Origin: Lingula anatina
Taxonomy: Eukaryota > Brachiopoda > Lingulata > Lingulida > Lingulidae
Assembly (NCBI RefSeq): GCF_001039355.2
Contig: NW_019775672.1
Coordinates: forward strand, 3,563-65,562
Reading direction: 5' to 3'
Length of the DNA stretch: 62,000 bases
Position 1 is the first letter of the stretch. Every line of letters starts with the position of its first letter. The notes beneath the pieces are model-generated. The model was given only the letters and a program-made list of their open reading frames with translations. It was not told the origin of the DNA and did not search any database. This document shows, in pieces, positions 24,101 through 34,532 of this stretch. A program made the position numbers and the translations under genes.

Positions 24101-26944
24101 GATTATACAGCGTTTCTTTGTCTTGTAGGCCCCCTATTAAAAAGATAAGCACTTTACTAGATCAAAATTAATGTATCGTCTCACCCAGCAGGCATAGTTG
24201 CGTTGGATCAACGTTGAAAACAGGTTGATACGTTGAATTGCCGTTGATCTACCTAAATTCAAAGTTAAATCAACGTTGATCCAGCCACGTTGACTCAACG
24301 TTGTATTTTTGTCAATGACAGAACCTTGCAGTTATGGATTGTAATTTAAAATATTAATTATTGAAAACGTGATACTTTGTTTATCAATACTGTAACTAAA
24401 TTTATCAAAATAATAACAAAATGGTTTTAAAGTAAAAGTGACAGTTGTTTTGTGTCTTTAGTTAACTAGTGAATTTTCTTAACTTGTTATTCAGAAATAC
24501 ATTCCAATAAACTGAATTGCTTGCAAGGTCAGCTAACACTAGGATTAATAAGTTGCTGTAAATGTGATGGAGTTAACAGTTCTTGGTAGCCTGTTAAAGA
24601 GAGACAGGTTGAGGTGGCTGTGACCTTGTTATATATATAACATCTATATATGTTAATCTAAACCTTGGAAAGTTTAACTTAAAGGCCATACATTTATACC
24701 CTACATACATTTAGCCATCAAACATGTCCTACTGCAAAACACATCCAGGCAAATTTCCCGCTGGGTGGGGTTGATATAACATTGTTTTCTGACGTTGATA
24801 CAACGTTGTTATCTGAGGCTGACACAACGTTTATTCAATGTCTTTTCAACGTTATGGTTCAACGTTGTTTCAACGTTAAAACAACATAATTTGCCCGCTG
24901 GGTCATATACTTAAGTGCTCGTTCATTTACCATTACAATTGGTGTATTTAGTGTACAGTCACGTACAGGTATAGTTACCGGTAAGTAAAAGCTAAAATGT
25001 CTGAGCCTAAGCCAAATGAATCACCAGTGATCTGCTGCAAATGCATTGGTTTATTATTCGTATCATGGATATCAAGAATGAGGGGTGTGGTCAAAAATCT
25101 GATCCGTGCCCACCCATCTCCGCCCCACCCCCTATGTTGAATTATCACATTACCTTCATTTACAGTATCCCCATGTGATATACACAATGGTGGATGTAGT
25201 CACAGTTGCCATAGTGACATGAATGCTACCATCACATGTACTTGCCCACCTTCACTGGTTCTGGCGAGAGATAAGAAGATTTGTGGTAATACCTCATAAC
25301 TTCGTACAGGTTGTAGCCGCGTGATACCAAGTTTAACTTGAATCACTTAATGCATGTACAAGCTCTTGCTGGTACTAGACAGGCATACAGAAACGTGTGT
25401 CAAACGCCAAATAAATTTGATACATGTATGCTTTTTATAGTTGTTTAATTTTTGTTGCATTTTTAATCTTATAATCAGCTCATCAAAGGAATAAACTTTG
25501 GCATGAAAACATGGTTTTGATCTGTGAAAAGAATAGGCTATGTGTAAACAGTGGAGCTTTCTTGAAACAGCACATATTAAAAAAACAATGTCATTAATAT
25601 AAGTCATTATTTTCAGTAACTCCATGCCTTTACCAAAATGGAGGTTGTAGTCATTTCTGTGTAGCTGACAATAAGGGGAAAATATCCTGTGGGTGCCCGG
25701 CAAATCTGGTGTTAGCGGAAGATAAAGAAACGTGCAGTAAGACGTTTTGGTGAAATTTAGTAAAGCAACCCTCAGTGATGGAAAGTCCCTAGGAAATTTT
25801 AAACACTGTAATGCCATCCATTCTTCTGTTATGGTTTCGAATAACAAAGTTTGTACTAAATAAAGTAGGCCTATTAGGTTATTCAAAATTTTACCACACG
25901 TTATTGACTTCTCGAACCGTTAAATATAACTGCCTTATGCAAATTGAATTCAACAAATTTCATATTGTATTGAAGCGCCACCTTCTCCCACAAACATTTT
26001 TTCTATGATCACGAGATTCATTATTTTTGATCTTCTCTTCCAGTCAGCACATGCCGCATCAACAATGGCGGATGCAGTCATAACTGTACTGATAGTAACA
26101 CTGGCGCCATCTGCAGTTGTCCCGTCAGTTGGGAACTGGGGAATGATAAACTTACTTGTGGTATGCGTTCATTCAGATTTAGCTTGTTCTGTGGTTGCGT
26201 CGCTTGCACAAAACTTCCACTTCACATGTATTTCCATACAAAGCCACGCTATATTGAAGGTCACATCAGTACACGTCATTCATGTACATCCTTAATTTAC
26301 ACGCACTTGACCAGTACGCACACGTACAAGAGCGCTGTACACGTAATTTACTGGCAGACAGTGCATGACTGATGACAATTAGGCTACATAGTTGTTACTC
26401 ATGTCATTTTTTTATATTTTCAGACCAGGACGCCAATGAGTGTAAAAGAAACCCTTGCTCGCAGCACGCGACGTGCATCAACACGCGTGGCTCCTTTGAA
26501 TGCGTGTGCAACGTGGGATATGCTGGAGACGGGTTAAATTGTCACGGTAATGGAAATTTTTTACTGACACTTAATAATGTTTGGTTTTTGTATCTTTAGC
26601 AAATAGGTTTTTTTCTTTTTGCATTTACGTTCTTAGTTCTGATTACGTTCTGATTACCTTATTGTCACTATAGAAAAAATTAATGTTGCAATATTCAAGT
26701 AAACATTTTTGGCACTTGGTGATTTAAAAACCTTTCTTCTTAAAAGAGAATTAATGACGTTTGGTTTGCATTCACGCAGTATTATTGCTGACGTAGGCCT
26801 ATGCACAAAAAGGGTAATTTCATGAATTTTAAGGTAGCACATACCTTTCCATTCCAGGTGAGAAACCAACTGATACAAACATAAGACGGTGAGTATTTTA
26901 CGATTCTCAGTGCATCCTCATCCATCACATTCTTCTAAACTATG

Positions 26945-27002
<58 letters not shown>

Positions 27003-27807
27003 TACCTCGCATGCATTTCAATTGTGATCTAAGAAAGCTGGGGGGACAACTATTTACACCCAGAAGATAACGTTACTGTAATAAGACATTCTGTTTGGCC
27101 TCAAAATTGTTGCAGCATAACTGCATCACTGCATTATTATAATTCTGTTGATTTTTCTCTTTCCAGTATCATTGTAAGAATCTACTTTTAACAGTATTGG
27201 CATCTAGTATTGTACATTTGTTTTTTGTTCAAACAGTTGCCGATGCCGACTCAGAGCTGAAACCAACAGCACCGCTCAAGGTCCTATCTTGTTTGACCTC
27301 CCAACATTAATCTACGGCCACAAGACTCTGTGGGCTACAGACATGTATGGCAACGACAGCGCCGCTTATGTCATCACGGACAAGTACTCCAACTTCTACA
27401 ACACTCGGCGCAAACGCGACGTCATAGACAACCAAAGGGACCTCCTCACTTGCCTCAAAGTACTTCGCAAATGTCCGGCTGACTGCGAACGTCTGGCAAG
27501 AATCATCGTGGGAGATAACCTTGGGCTTGATACCAGGCTTCTGGTGGAGAATTCGGCTCAGGCCCCAGTCTACAAAGCCATGGGTCAGATTATGTGCGAG
27601 ACGTACAACCATCACATTGACCCCCCAGGGAAGAGAGTGGTAGTGTTCTACAACCCGGGAGAGGACTGTGGGGAAGAACTGAGCACCTATGCATCAAAGA
27701 CGTATCTCTGCTGTAACTCGGAGGACATCTTTGATCTCGGTCAATTGACTTTCTGGAACCGGAAGTGCAAGATGGGGATGAATCTAAGAAAACTTCTCGT
27801 TGGCTAA
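18583..27807 (+). CDS. Secreted double-D8C, multi-EGF protein with unnamed Cys-rich C-terminal domain
   Basis: Fourteen exons: 18583-18649, 19075-19217, 19537-19783, 20189-20305, 21275-21394, 21872-22014, 23215-23461, 23911-24033, 25166-25285, 25617-25736, 26044-26160, 26424-26546, 26858-26888 and 27237-27807. They join in frame to 762 residues. Layout: signal peptide 1-22; D8C-1 23-152; EGF 153-191 and 192-231; D8C-2 232-361; four EGFs 362-521; calcium-binding EGF 522-562 (DANECKRNPC); linker; C-terminal domain 573-762. D8C signatures are HGWYRFMGRAGNKMPD, CPGGYYVYQLP and EGWYRFVKGAGNRMAD. Both D8C copies use exons of exactly 143 and 247 nt. Exons 6-14 match the minus-strand paralogue exon for exon, so exons 2-5 are the extra block. 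Exon 6 uses a GC donor (gcaagt). RRKR at 630-633 is a furin-type site. Likely an extracellular adhesion or recognition protein; ligand unknown. Confidence 0.9.
21164..21190. repeat. (GA)n microsatellite upstream of EGF exon 5
   Basis: GA run about 85 bases before the acceptor of exon 5 in the plus-strand D8C gene. Confidence 0.85.
22391..22600. repeat. Two-copy tandem repeat, period 117 bp, in the GC-AG intron
   Basis: GCAAAAAGTTGGCACAAATG begins at 22454 and again at 22571. The flanking bases (GATTAATTAAGAA, ATGAAAA) align at the same offset with scattered changes. It lies in intron 6 of the plus-strand D8C gene. Confidence 0.75.
24183..24903. mobile_element. MITE-like element rich in CAACGTTG palindromes
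   Basis: The ends are ACCCAGCAGGCA (24183-24194) and TGCCCGCTGGGT (24892-24903), an 11/12 inverted match. Inside, the octamer palindrome CAACGTTG occurs about five times and near-matches such as CAACGTTA several more. An internal TTCCCGCTGGGT near 24758 suggests nesting or an internal duplication. No transposase frame is present. It sits in intron 8 of the plus-strand D8C gene. No target-site duplication was resolved. Confidence 0.65.
26948..26998. repeat. (TA)n microsatellite in intron 13 of the plus-strand D8C gene
   Basis: About 25 TA units between the 31-nt linker exon and the last exon. Confidence 0.9.
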
Positions 27808-29464
27808 ATGTGTGAATGTTACAGCAGAGGGAATTTAAAAAAAGCTGTATAATCATTATTCAGTCAAACACTACATGACATAAATATAAACTTGCCTGAG
27901 ACATTGCGATTAAATCGTGTATATAACCTGGACATTTGGACTGGAACTATGCACCTTAATAAGGCCTACACATGAAAGCACTTTGAAGATTTGAAAAAAG
28001 GCCTTATTTAAGAATGAAACTTTGATTTGTGAGAATATTTCAAATTACAATTTATGACCATAGAAGAATATCAAAGTCTTATTTCTTATTTGGTATAAAC
28101 AGAAAGGAATATTAATCAGGAAATAAAGTTTGTCTTATACTTGATTTCATTTTGCTTTAATTTATTTTGAAAAGCATTCTGGCACCATCTATCGCGTTAC
28201 TTTATATTAGAGCAATCAATATGAATATTTTGAAAAAATCAAGTTGCTGGCAATCTTCATGTCGCTGTTCAAAGAAACTATCGAAAGTGAGATAGCTTGC
28301 TATGAAATCTCACTTTTGGCTCTATGTGACGTTCCCGTAACTTCAATCTCCATGACACATAACTGCACAGCCTACCTATTGGATTTCGTTATCCATATTT
28401 CACCTGGCAAATATGTTAAAATATGCATCTTTCAAGTACTGTCAGGAACTATATCTCCACTTTTTGTCAATCTATGAATTTGACCTTTAAATTATTATAA
28501 CAATAACTTAATTAAGCATTTAAGGTAGCTAGTTTACGTACCCTCTAACCTAGCAGTATTAAGCAGACTGTGAATTCCAAACACAAAATAACATAATAAT
28601 TGAATTTCCGTTATATAGACACATTTTATCGGTTTTTGTTCTCACTAATGAGTGCATATTTTGTACAAATGCTTTGTGCTATCACAAGTATGTTCTACTG
28701 TAAAAATGTGCTTTAATTCGAAAACTCTCCTGTAAGTTAAAAGTATCCTCTATCAACGAGACGACAATATGAAAGCACCATTGTGCATACAACAGTTAAA
28801 CTCGGATCTAAGCAAAACGTAACAACTATCGCAATGCAGAGAAACCGTTCCAGGCTTTCAACCAGCGAGGGTTGCAATTGGTAGATGTTGTTTGAAAGAA
28901 AATAAAAAGCCTCCGGCAAAACTGCATTATATCTACTTTGAATGTCATAATTACAGTATGACGAAAGCCGGTCAAGTGTTTCTCGCACAGTTTCGCTCGG
29001 CAAATATTGAAACAATTTTTGGACAGAACGAAAGAGCTTTTGTATATTGTATTTTGTCACTATAAGTTTGTTTCATTCGATGGAATTATATCATTGAAAA
29101 TCAATATTTTATCTTGGTGAAGAGGGTAGAACCCCACCCCGTCCATCAAATTAACTGACACAATAAAGATGTCGCAGTATTAAAAATTGGCGAAATTTCA
29201 TCCTTCATATAGCATTAAAAGCCGTTTGACATCGTAGAAAACTAACCGGCGATCTTTCAATTTCAAGTATAAAGTAGCATTCATGTTATATTATAACCAG
29301 GTTAATTAAGCGTGACAATGTTACATGGCGTAGCATTTAAATGTTGCAGCAGGTGCTCGAAAGAAAATGTTAACCTTGGTAAGAATCTCTCCTCTGTCTT
29401 AAGGTATGTGACAGTGGCTTGTGCAGCATTACGAAAATGTTAAAGCTAAAAGGTTAACGCTCAC
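27808..29464. other. 3' flank of the D8C gene and intergenic sequence
   Basis: The first ~330 bases are the probable 3' UTR, ending near an AATAAA at 28122. Beyond that only short frames occur. A 107-codon minus frame at 28737-29060 has no recognisable domain or splice partner and is not called a gene. Confidence 0.55.
28122..28127 (+). terminator. Candidate poly-A signal of the plus-strand D8C gene
   Basis: First AATAAA downstream of the stop codon at 27805-27807, about 315 nt away. It implies a 3' UTR of about 340 nt. Confidence 0.6.
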
Positions 29465-32243
29465 TTAGGCAAATCAACAAGAGGCTAGAAATACTGCCGT
29501 AATAACATTATAATTGTAAGGACCATTATCACGTCGGGGTGGGCTATGCAATTAGACTTTTTGTAAGAGATTTTTTTAAAAATCTGTTGACTTGTAACTG
29601 ATTATTTACATGTATCTTCCTCGAGCTCTAATTAAGACTAATTTCTACCTGGTTGAAGAGGAAGGTAACACATGCCACTTAAAAGGTTGTTAGGTCATTG
29701 CCATGCATAGTTATCGTTTTATGGTCTGTCTGAAGTGGGAGAGAAGCTGTATACCTACTGGATAGTGAAATAAGGCATACTGATTAAGGTGCCCGTGGCA
29801 TGCGCTCGTAGGCTTGCAGTGTCTACATTGTAGACCTTGAATACATGTATAGTGCACTGATTTTGCTTGCCACCATTGCCTTAAACATGTTTGATTGGCA
29901 TTTTGTCTCCATCTTAGATATTTTCAACAAAATCTTTACTCATTCGTAAGTGATTTTGTTATTAGAGCACAGAATAGAAAAATTCTTATCATTAGTACTA
30001 GTAGTCTCACAGTGCACCATAAAACACAGGAATAGACAACACTAAAGCGGATATGTATGTTTTTAAATTCAATACATGTAATACAAGGACAAGTTATTAG
30101 TGCTGTTACAATGCTCATGAATCAAGTGTGAAAACCAACTAAACAGACAGAGTTAGGTCCTAAAGTCAGACACCAAAGGTCCACGTCTCAGTCCAGATCA
30201 AACATGGATATATCTGCAACAGGTATTAGCCTACCTTCCTTGGACTAACAGGTACAGGCCCGTAGCCAGCAAATTCATAAGGGGGTTCTTTTTCTGAAGA
30301 AGTGGGCCTTTAACAATAAAACTTATGTATACATAGATAAAATTTTACCCAAAATGGACCTCTTCCTGACAAAAGGGGCGGTTCTTTCGAACCCCCCCGA
30401 CCCCCCCCCACCCCCCCCACCCCCCCCACCCCCGGCTACGGGCCTGAGATAGCGACAGAGGTATATTGATTGCGCGTAGTACATGTAGAAAGGTAACTGG
30501 CAAAGGGAGATAGGAACGCTCCTAGCCATGCAAAATTTAAAAAAATTAGGTGAGCTACTTGTTGTCATAAAAATATATATTTTGAATCAGGTTGCATGCA
30601 GTGTGTATTAAGGTGCAATATTTCAGCGTGTTGTAACCATAACACAGCGCCCAGATGCTTGAGCCTAAATAAATAAAGAATAATATGACAGAGAAAACAA
30701 ATTTATCTTTATCATGGCTATATGTGTACTACGCACTCGTGCAATGTGGCAGAAGAAAAACCTGTTACCACACATTCATAGCACTGATAGGCTGGATGGA
30801 GATGGACAACATTCGTGTTTGTTAAACTCTTGACTAATCATAATTACTTACATGATATCCGTCATATCTGAGCCAAAATAAACTTGGGGTTAGGACTTTC
30901 TTAGTTTTCAGGGGTATTTATTGGAACCTTGCTTCTGTGAAGCTTTCATTATATATTTACAAATATTTGTGGCGGCTGAAGTGCTTGAAGTAGATGAATT
31001 ATTGAGAAAAGTTCCTATTGGAAGGATTCAAAATATTTTGATGCACGAGAATCTAGGTGGTTAAAGAATTTAGGAGACAAATCAAATTGAAAACGAGAAG
31101 AGATTGAAATCATAAAGATAGGACTATATCTGCAGCGAGCGTGGGTTCCCAGTGAAACACATAAAAGCACTTTTACTAGTTTCTTTTACGACTCAAATTA
31201 AGTCGACATGCCACGGGATAAACCGAATCGATCACTTAATATGCCATGAAAGAACTTTACAACTACACCTCCTTCACTTTTTTTGTCGTAAATTGACCTA
31301 CTTATCTGACCTGTAAATATACAGCACAGGAAGTGAGCAGAAAATATCCATTCATATTTTATTTTTGGGGTAATATGATACGATTTTCAACTGGTATTTC
31401 TTCAAGTTATACTATTTGAACTTATATGTAGGAATTTCGTCGGCTTTTTTTGGAAAATATCGAACTGCCAGTTCATATTCAACCAAGCTCAGTCAAATTA
31501 CATTAACTTACTGAAAATACATGTATATCTATATTGTACATGTTGAATGAAAAAATTGTTCATATTTTTGCATCGGATTACCCATCTGGCTTGTTGCAGC
31601 TTAATCCTTTCAATGCAGACATTGAACGCGCTGGTAAATGATTTAATTTAACGCTCAACTCCCGTGAGATGTTTTTCGATTAAACTGATGAAAATATTCA
31701 CCTCTTTCCCTGATATACATTAAGCTAATGTTTTCAGCTTTTGCATACGTGACAAAACCATGAGTGTTGTATTCCCTTCCTAAAAGAGTTAAGTGAAAAA
31801 AAATCGTCCATTTAAAGATATTGTCACTCTTCGCCCAAAGCTTCTCATTTAGGCTACTGCCTTACGCCTATACATACATTCTTTTGCGGATAACAGATAA
31901 TCTTCAGTGTTCAGTGACTAAATAAATTAACATTTACACAAATATCATCTTATCCGTGACGTCATAATTGCAATTTTGGGGTAAAAACTGAAAAATCGGT
32001 TTCTCATATTTCTCTTTTACCTGAGCACCCACGATCACCGTTTCAACGCCGATTTAATGACACCAATTAGTACTCCAGCGATTTTCCTTAAAAGTCTTAG
32101 TTCAGATTTTATCGTTGATAAAGCAAAGTAATGCTTTTGTTTAATGAAAACCAATAATTGGGGGGGGGGGGGGCTCATAAGTCCATTACAAAAACATTTT
32201 AACCAAAATGACGTTAGGCAGTTAAAATAATCAGCATATCTGA
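29465..32243. repeat. Large direct repeat, copy A
   Basis: It begins TTAGGCAAATCAACAAGAGG and runs colinearly with 33376-36318, with a few percent divergence and small indels. Examples are CACGTCGGGGTGGGCTATGC (29531 and 33443) and TTGTAACCATAACAC (30630 and 34720). It stops at the single N at 32244. No protein-coding frame is conserved between the two copies. Confidence 0.85.
30255..30446. mobile_element. GGCCCGTAGCC palindromic element, copy in repeat A
   Basis: Ends CAGGCCCGTAGCCAGC and GGCTACGGGCCTG are inverted. The interior is also partly self-complementary, with GGGGGTTCTTTTTCTGAAG facing GGTTCTTTCGAACCCCCC. Right of centre is a long C run. CAGG-type ends recall hAT-like non-autonomous elements, but this assignment is uncertain. 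No coding capacity. Confidence 0.6.
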
Positions 32244-32244
32244 N

Positions 32245-32409
32245 ATTTAGCCTCCCTGTCTCTTCCGCGTTCATCATCTTTCGGTTGATCCTCTTCGTGG
32301 GAAGCAGAGTCTGTGTTGGAACTTTGTGAAGACCTTTCTTCACGGGCATTTGCTTTCTCAAAATACATTCTGGCCACCCTTCCCACGCTGTTGGATGACA
32401 TACTGGGGA
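32245..32409 (-). CDS. Orphan coding-like exon next to assembly gap
   Basis: On the minus strand an acceptor-like CTTCAG ends at 32410. It is followed by an open phase-1 stretch (SSNSVGRVARMYFEKANARE, then QPKDDERGRDREAK) that runs into the N at 32244. The composition is Ser/Glu/Arg-rich and plausible for a disordered protein region. No domain is recognised, no upstream exon was identified, and the downstream end is lost at the gap. It could equally be a chance open frame. Confidence 0.3.
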
Positions 32410-32660
32410 CTGAAGACACGGGCTCAGCGGCTTCTATCTATAACACTTTTAGTCAAGTATGGTGGCTGATAGGGACTCATACATTTATTTATTTTATTGA
32501 AAAAAAAATACTTATGAAAACCTTGTAAATAAATTTAAAAGGATGACAACAAATACAATCTACGTTTTAATTGAGAAATAACGATTTTTGTCAAGGTATT
32601 TAGAAAGCCTTAATGGCATGATATAAATGAAAAATATATTTATATATTTAGTGGCCACCA

Positions 32661-33375
32661 TCCTGCGCTTATTTTATCACGGTTGCTTGCGACCTTCTCG
32701 CGACATGTTTTCGAGTGCATGCGAGCTGTAAGAAACCTGTTAGAGACCAAGCGACTAAAGACCGTTAATCGACCATGAAGTTTCAACTGCAGCCTCCTTG
32801 CGACCTGCTGCCCACCGCTTGCAACCGGTTAGTAACCTGTTTGCAACTAAAGCCCCCTTTACACTGGACGGCGTCCTTTCTGCGTCCAGCAGTACGGCCC
32901 TATTTGAGAGTTAAAAAATTATAATACTTTACGTGCCGACAACTGGCCGATCATTGAGCATTCATTCTGATACAAAATCAATGCTCGTGCCTCCTTATTA
33001 AGACCACAGCGATGTCAAATTTCATGGTCGCAGAAAGGACGCAGAAAGGACGCCGTCCAGTGTAAAGGGGGTATAAGCGACTAAAGACCGTCAATCGACC
33101 GTGCAGTTACAGGTGGTATGCGACTGGTTTTAGTCTGGTTACAGCGACCTACTGGCAACCAAGAGGAGACCTATAGGCAACCTCTCAGTTACCAATCGTT
33201 TTCATTATCAGTCGCACTGGTTGTCGGTGCAAAAAAAATGACCTTCGTGTGTCAACGATCGCAGGCGACCTGTTTGCAACCTAATGCGACCACTTTAAAA
33301 CCTATGGCAACCTCCTTGCGAATGAGGTTGCAAAGAGGTTGCCAAAAGGTTGCAAGCGCAGTGTGACCCAGCCTT
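32661..33375. mobile_element. Foldback element built from GCAACC/GCGACC motifs
   Basis: The left part is dense in TTGCGACC, GCAACC and TAACCTGTTTGCAAC; the right part carries both these motifs and their complements, ending GGTTGCAAGCGCAGTGTGACC. CTGCGCTT occurs near the left edge and its complement near the right. The 24-mer starting GCGACTAAAGACCGT occurs at 32751 and 33077, flanking the inner element with one mismatch. The right end abuts the start of direct-repeat copy B. Confidence 0.6.
32853..33071. mobile_element. MITE with perfect 35-bp terminal inverted repeats
   Basis: The left arm 32853-32887 starts CCCCCTTTACACTGGACGGC and is perfectly inverted at 33037-33071. The 149-bp interior has no coding frame. 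It is nested inside the GCAACC foldback element. No target-site duplication was identified with certainty. Confidence 0.8.
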
Positions 33376-34170
33376 TAGGCAAGTCAACAAGAGGTTAGAA
33401 ATGCTGCCGTAATATCATTATAATTGTAAGGACCAGCATCACGTCGGGGTGGGCTATGCAATTAGACTTTTTGTAAGAGATTTTAAAAAAATCTGTTGAC
33501 TTTTAACTGATTATTTACATGTATCTTCCTCGAGCTCTAATTAAGACTAATTTCTACCTGGTTGAAGAGGAAGGTAACGCATGCCACTTAAAAGGTTGTT
33601 AGGTCATTGCCATGCATAGTTATCGTTTTATGGTCTGTCTGAAGTGGGAGAGAATCTGTATACCCACTGGATGGTGAAATAAGGCACACTGATTAAGGTG
33701 TTCGGGGCATGCGCTCGTAGGCTTGCGGTGTCTACGTTGTAGCCCTTGAAAACATGCATAGTGCGCTGATTTTGCTTGCCACCATTGCCTTAAACAGGTT
33801 TGATTGGCATTTTGTCTCCATTTTAGATATTTTCAACAAAATCTTTACTCATTCGTAAGTGATTTTGTTATTAGAGCACAGAATAGAAAAATTCTTATCA
33901 TTAGTACTAGTAGTCTCACAGTGCACCATAAAACACAGGAATAGACAACAATAAAGCGGATATGCATTTATTTTAATTCAATATATGTATCACAAGGACA
34001 GGTTATTAGTGCTGTTACAATGCTCATGAACCAAGTGTGAAAACCAACTAAACAGACAGAGCTACGTCCTAAAGATACAAGTCAGACACCAAAGGTCCAC
34101 GTCTCAGTCCAGATCAAACATGGATATATCTGCAACAGGTATAAGCCTACCTTCCTTGGACCAACAGATA

Positions 34171-34532
34171 CAGGCCCGTAGCCAGCAAATTCATAAGGGG
34201 GTTCTTTTTCTGAAGAAGTGGGCCTTTAACAATAAAACTTATGTATACATAGATAAAATTTTACCCAAAATGGACATCTTCCTGACAAAAGGGGCGGTTC
34301 TTTCGAACCCCCCCGANNNNNNNNNNNNNNNNNNNNNNNNNNNNNNNNNNNNNNNNNNNNNNNNNNNNNNNNNNNNNNNNNNNNNNNNNNNNNNNNNNNN
34401 NNNNNNNNNNNNNNNNNNNNNNNNNNNNNNNNNNNNNNNNNNNNNNNNNNNNNNNNNNNNNNNNNNNNNNNNNNNNNNNNNNNNNNNNNNNNNNNNNNNN
34501 NNNNNNNNNNNNNCCCCCCGGCTACGGGCCTG
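34171..34532. mobile_element. GGCCCGTAGCC palindromic element, copy in repeat B
   Basis: Same ends as 30255-30446. AGATA immediately precedes and follows it (34166-34170, 34533-34537), a possible 5-bp target duplication. The copy in repeat A has AGGTA on the left. The interior is mostly an N run, so its true length is unknown. Confidence 0.6.
34317..34513. other. Assembly gap (197 N)
   Basis: Run of N bordered on both sides by C homopolymer. Single N positions also occur at 10796, 32244 and 50387, three of the four gaps being at homopolymers. Confidence 0.99.

Noticed and set aside
24183-24903. CRISPR-like spacing of repeated CAACGTTG
   Set aside because: Spacing is irregular, the unit is an 8-bp palindrome, and the setting is an intron of an animal gene.
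25347-25886. 179-codon open frame on the minus strand
   Set aside because: It lies antisense over EGF exon 10 of the plus-strand D8C gene and its introns, has no recognisable domain, and shows no splice partners. Best seen as chance.
28737-29060. 107-codon open frame on the minus strand
   Set aside because: No domain, signal peptide or splice structure is evident, and the sequence is not repeated elsewhere in the window. Kept out of the gene list, though expression data could revive it.
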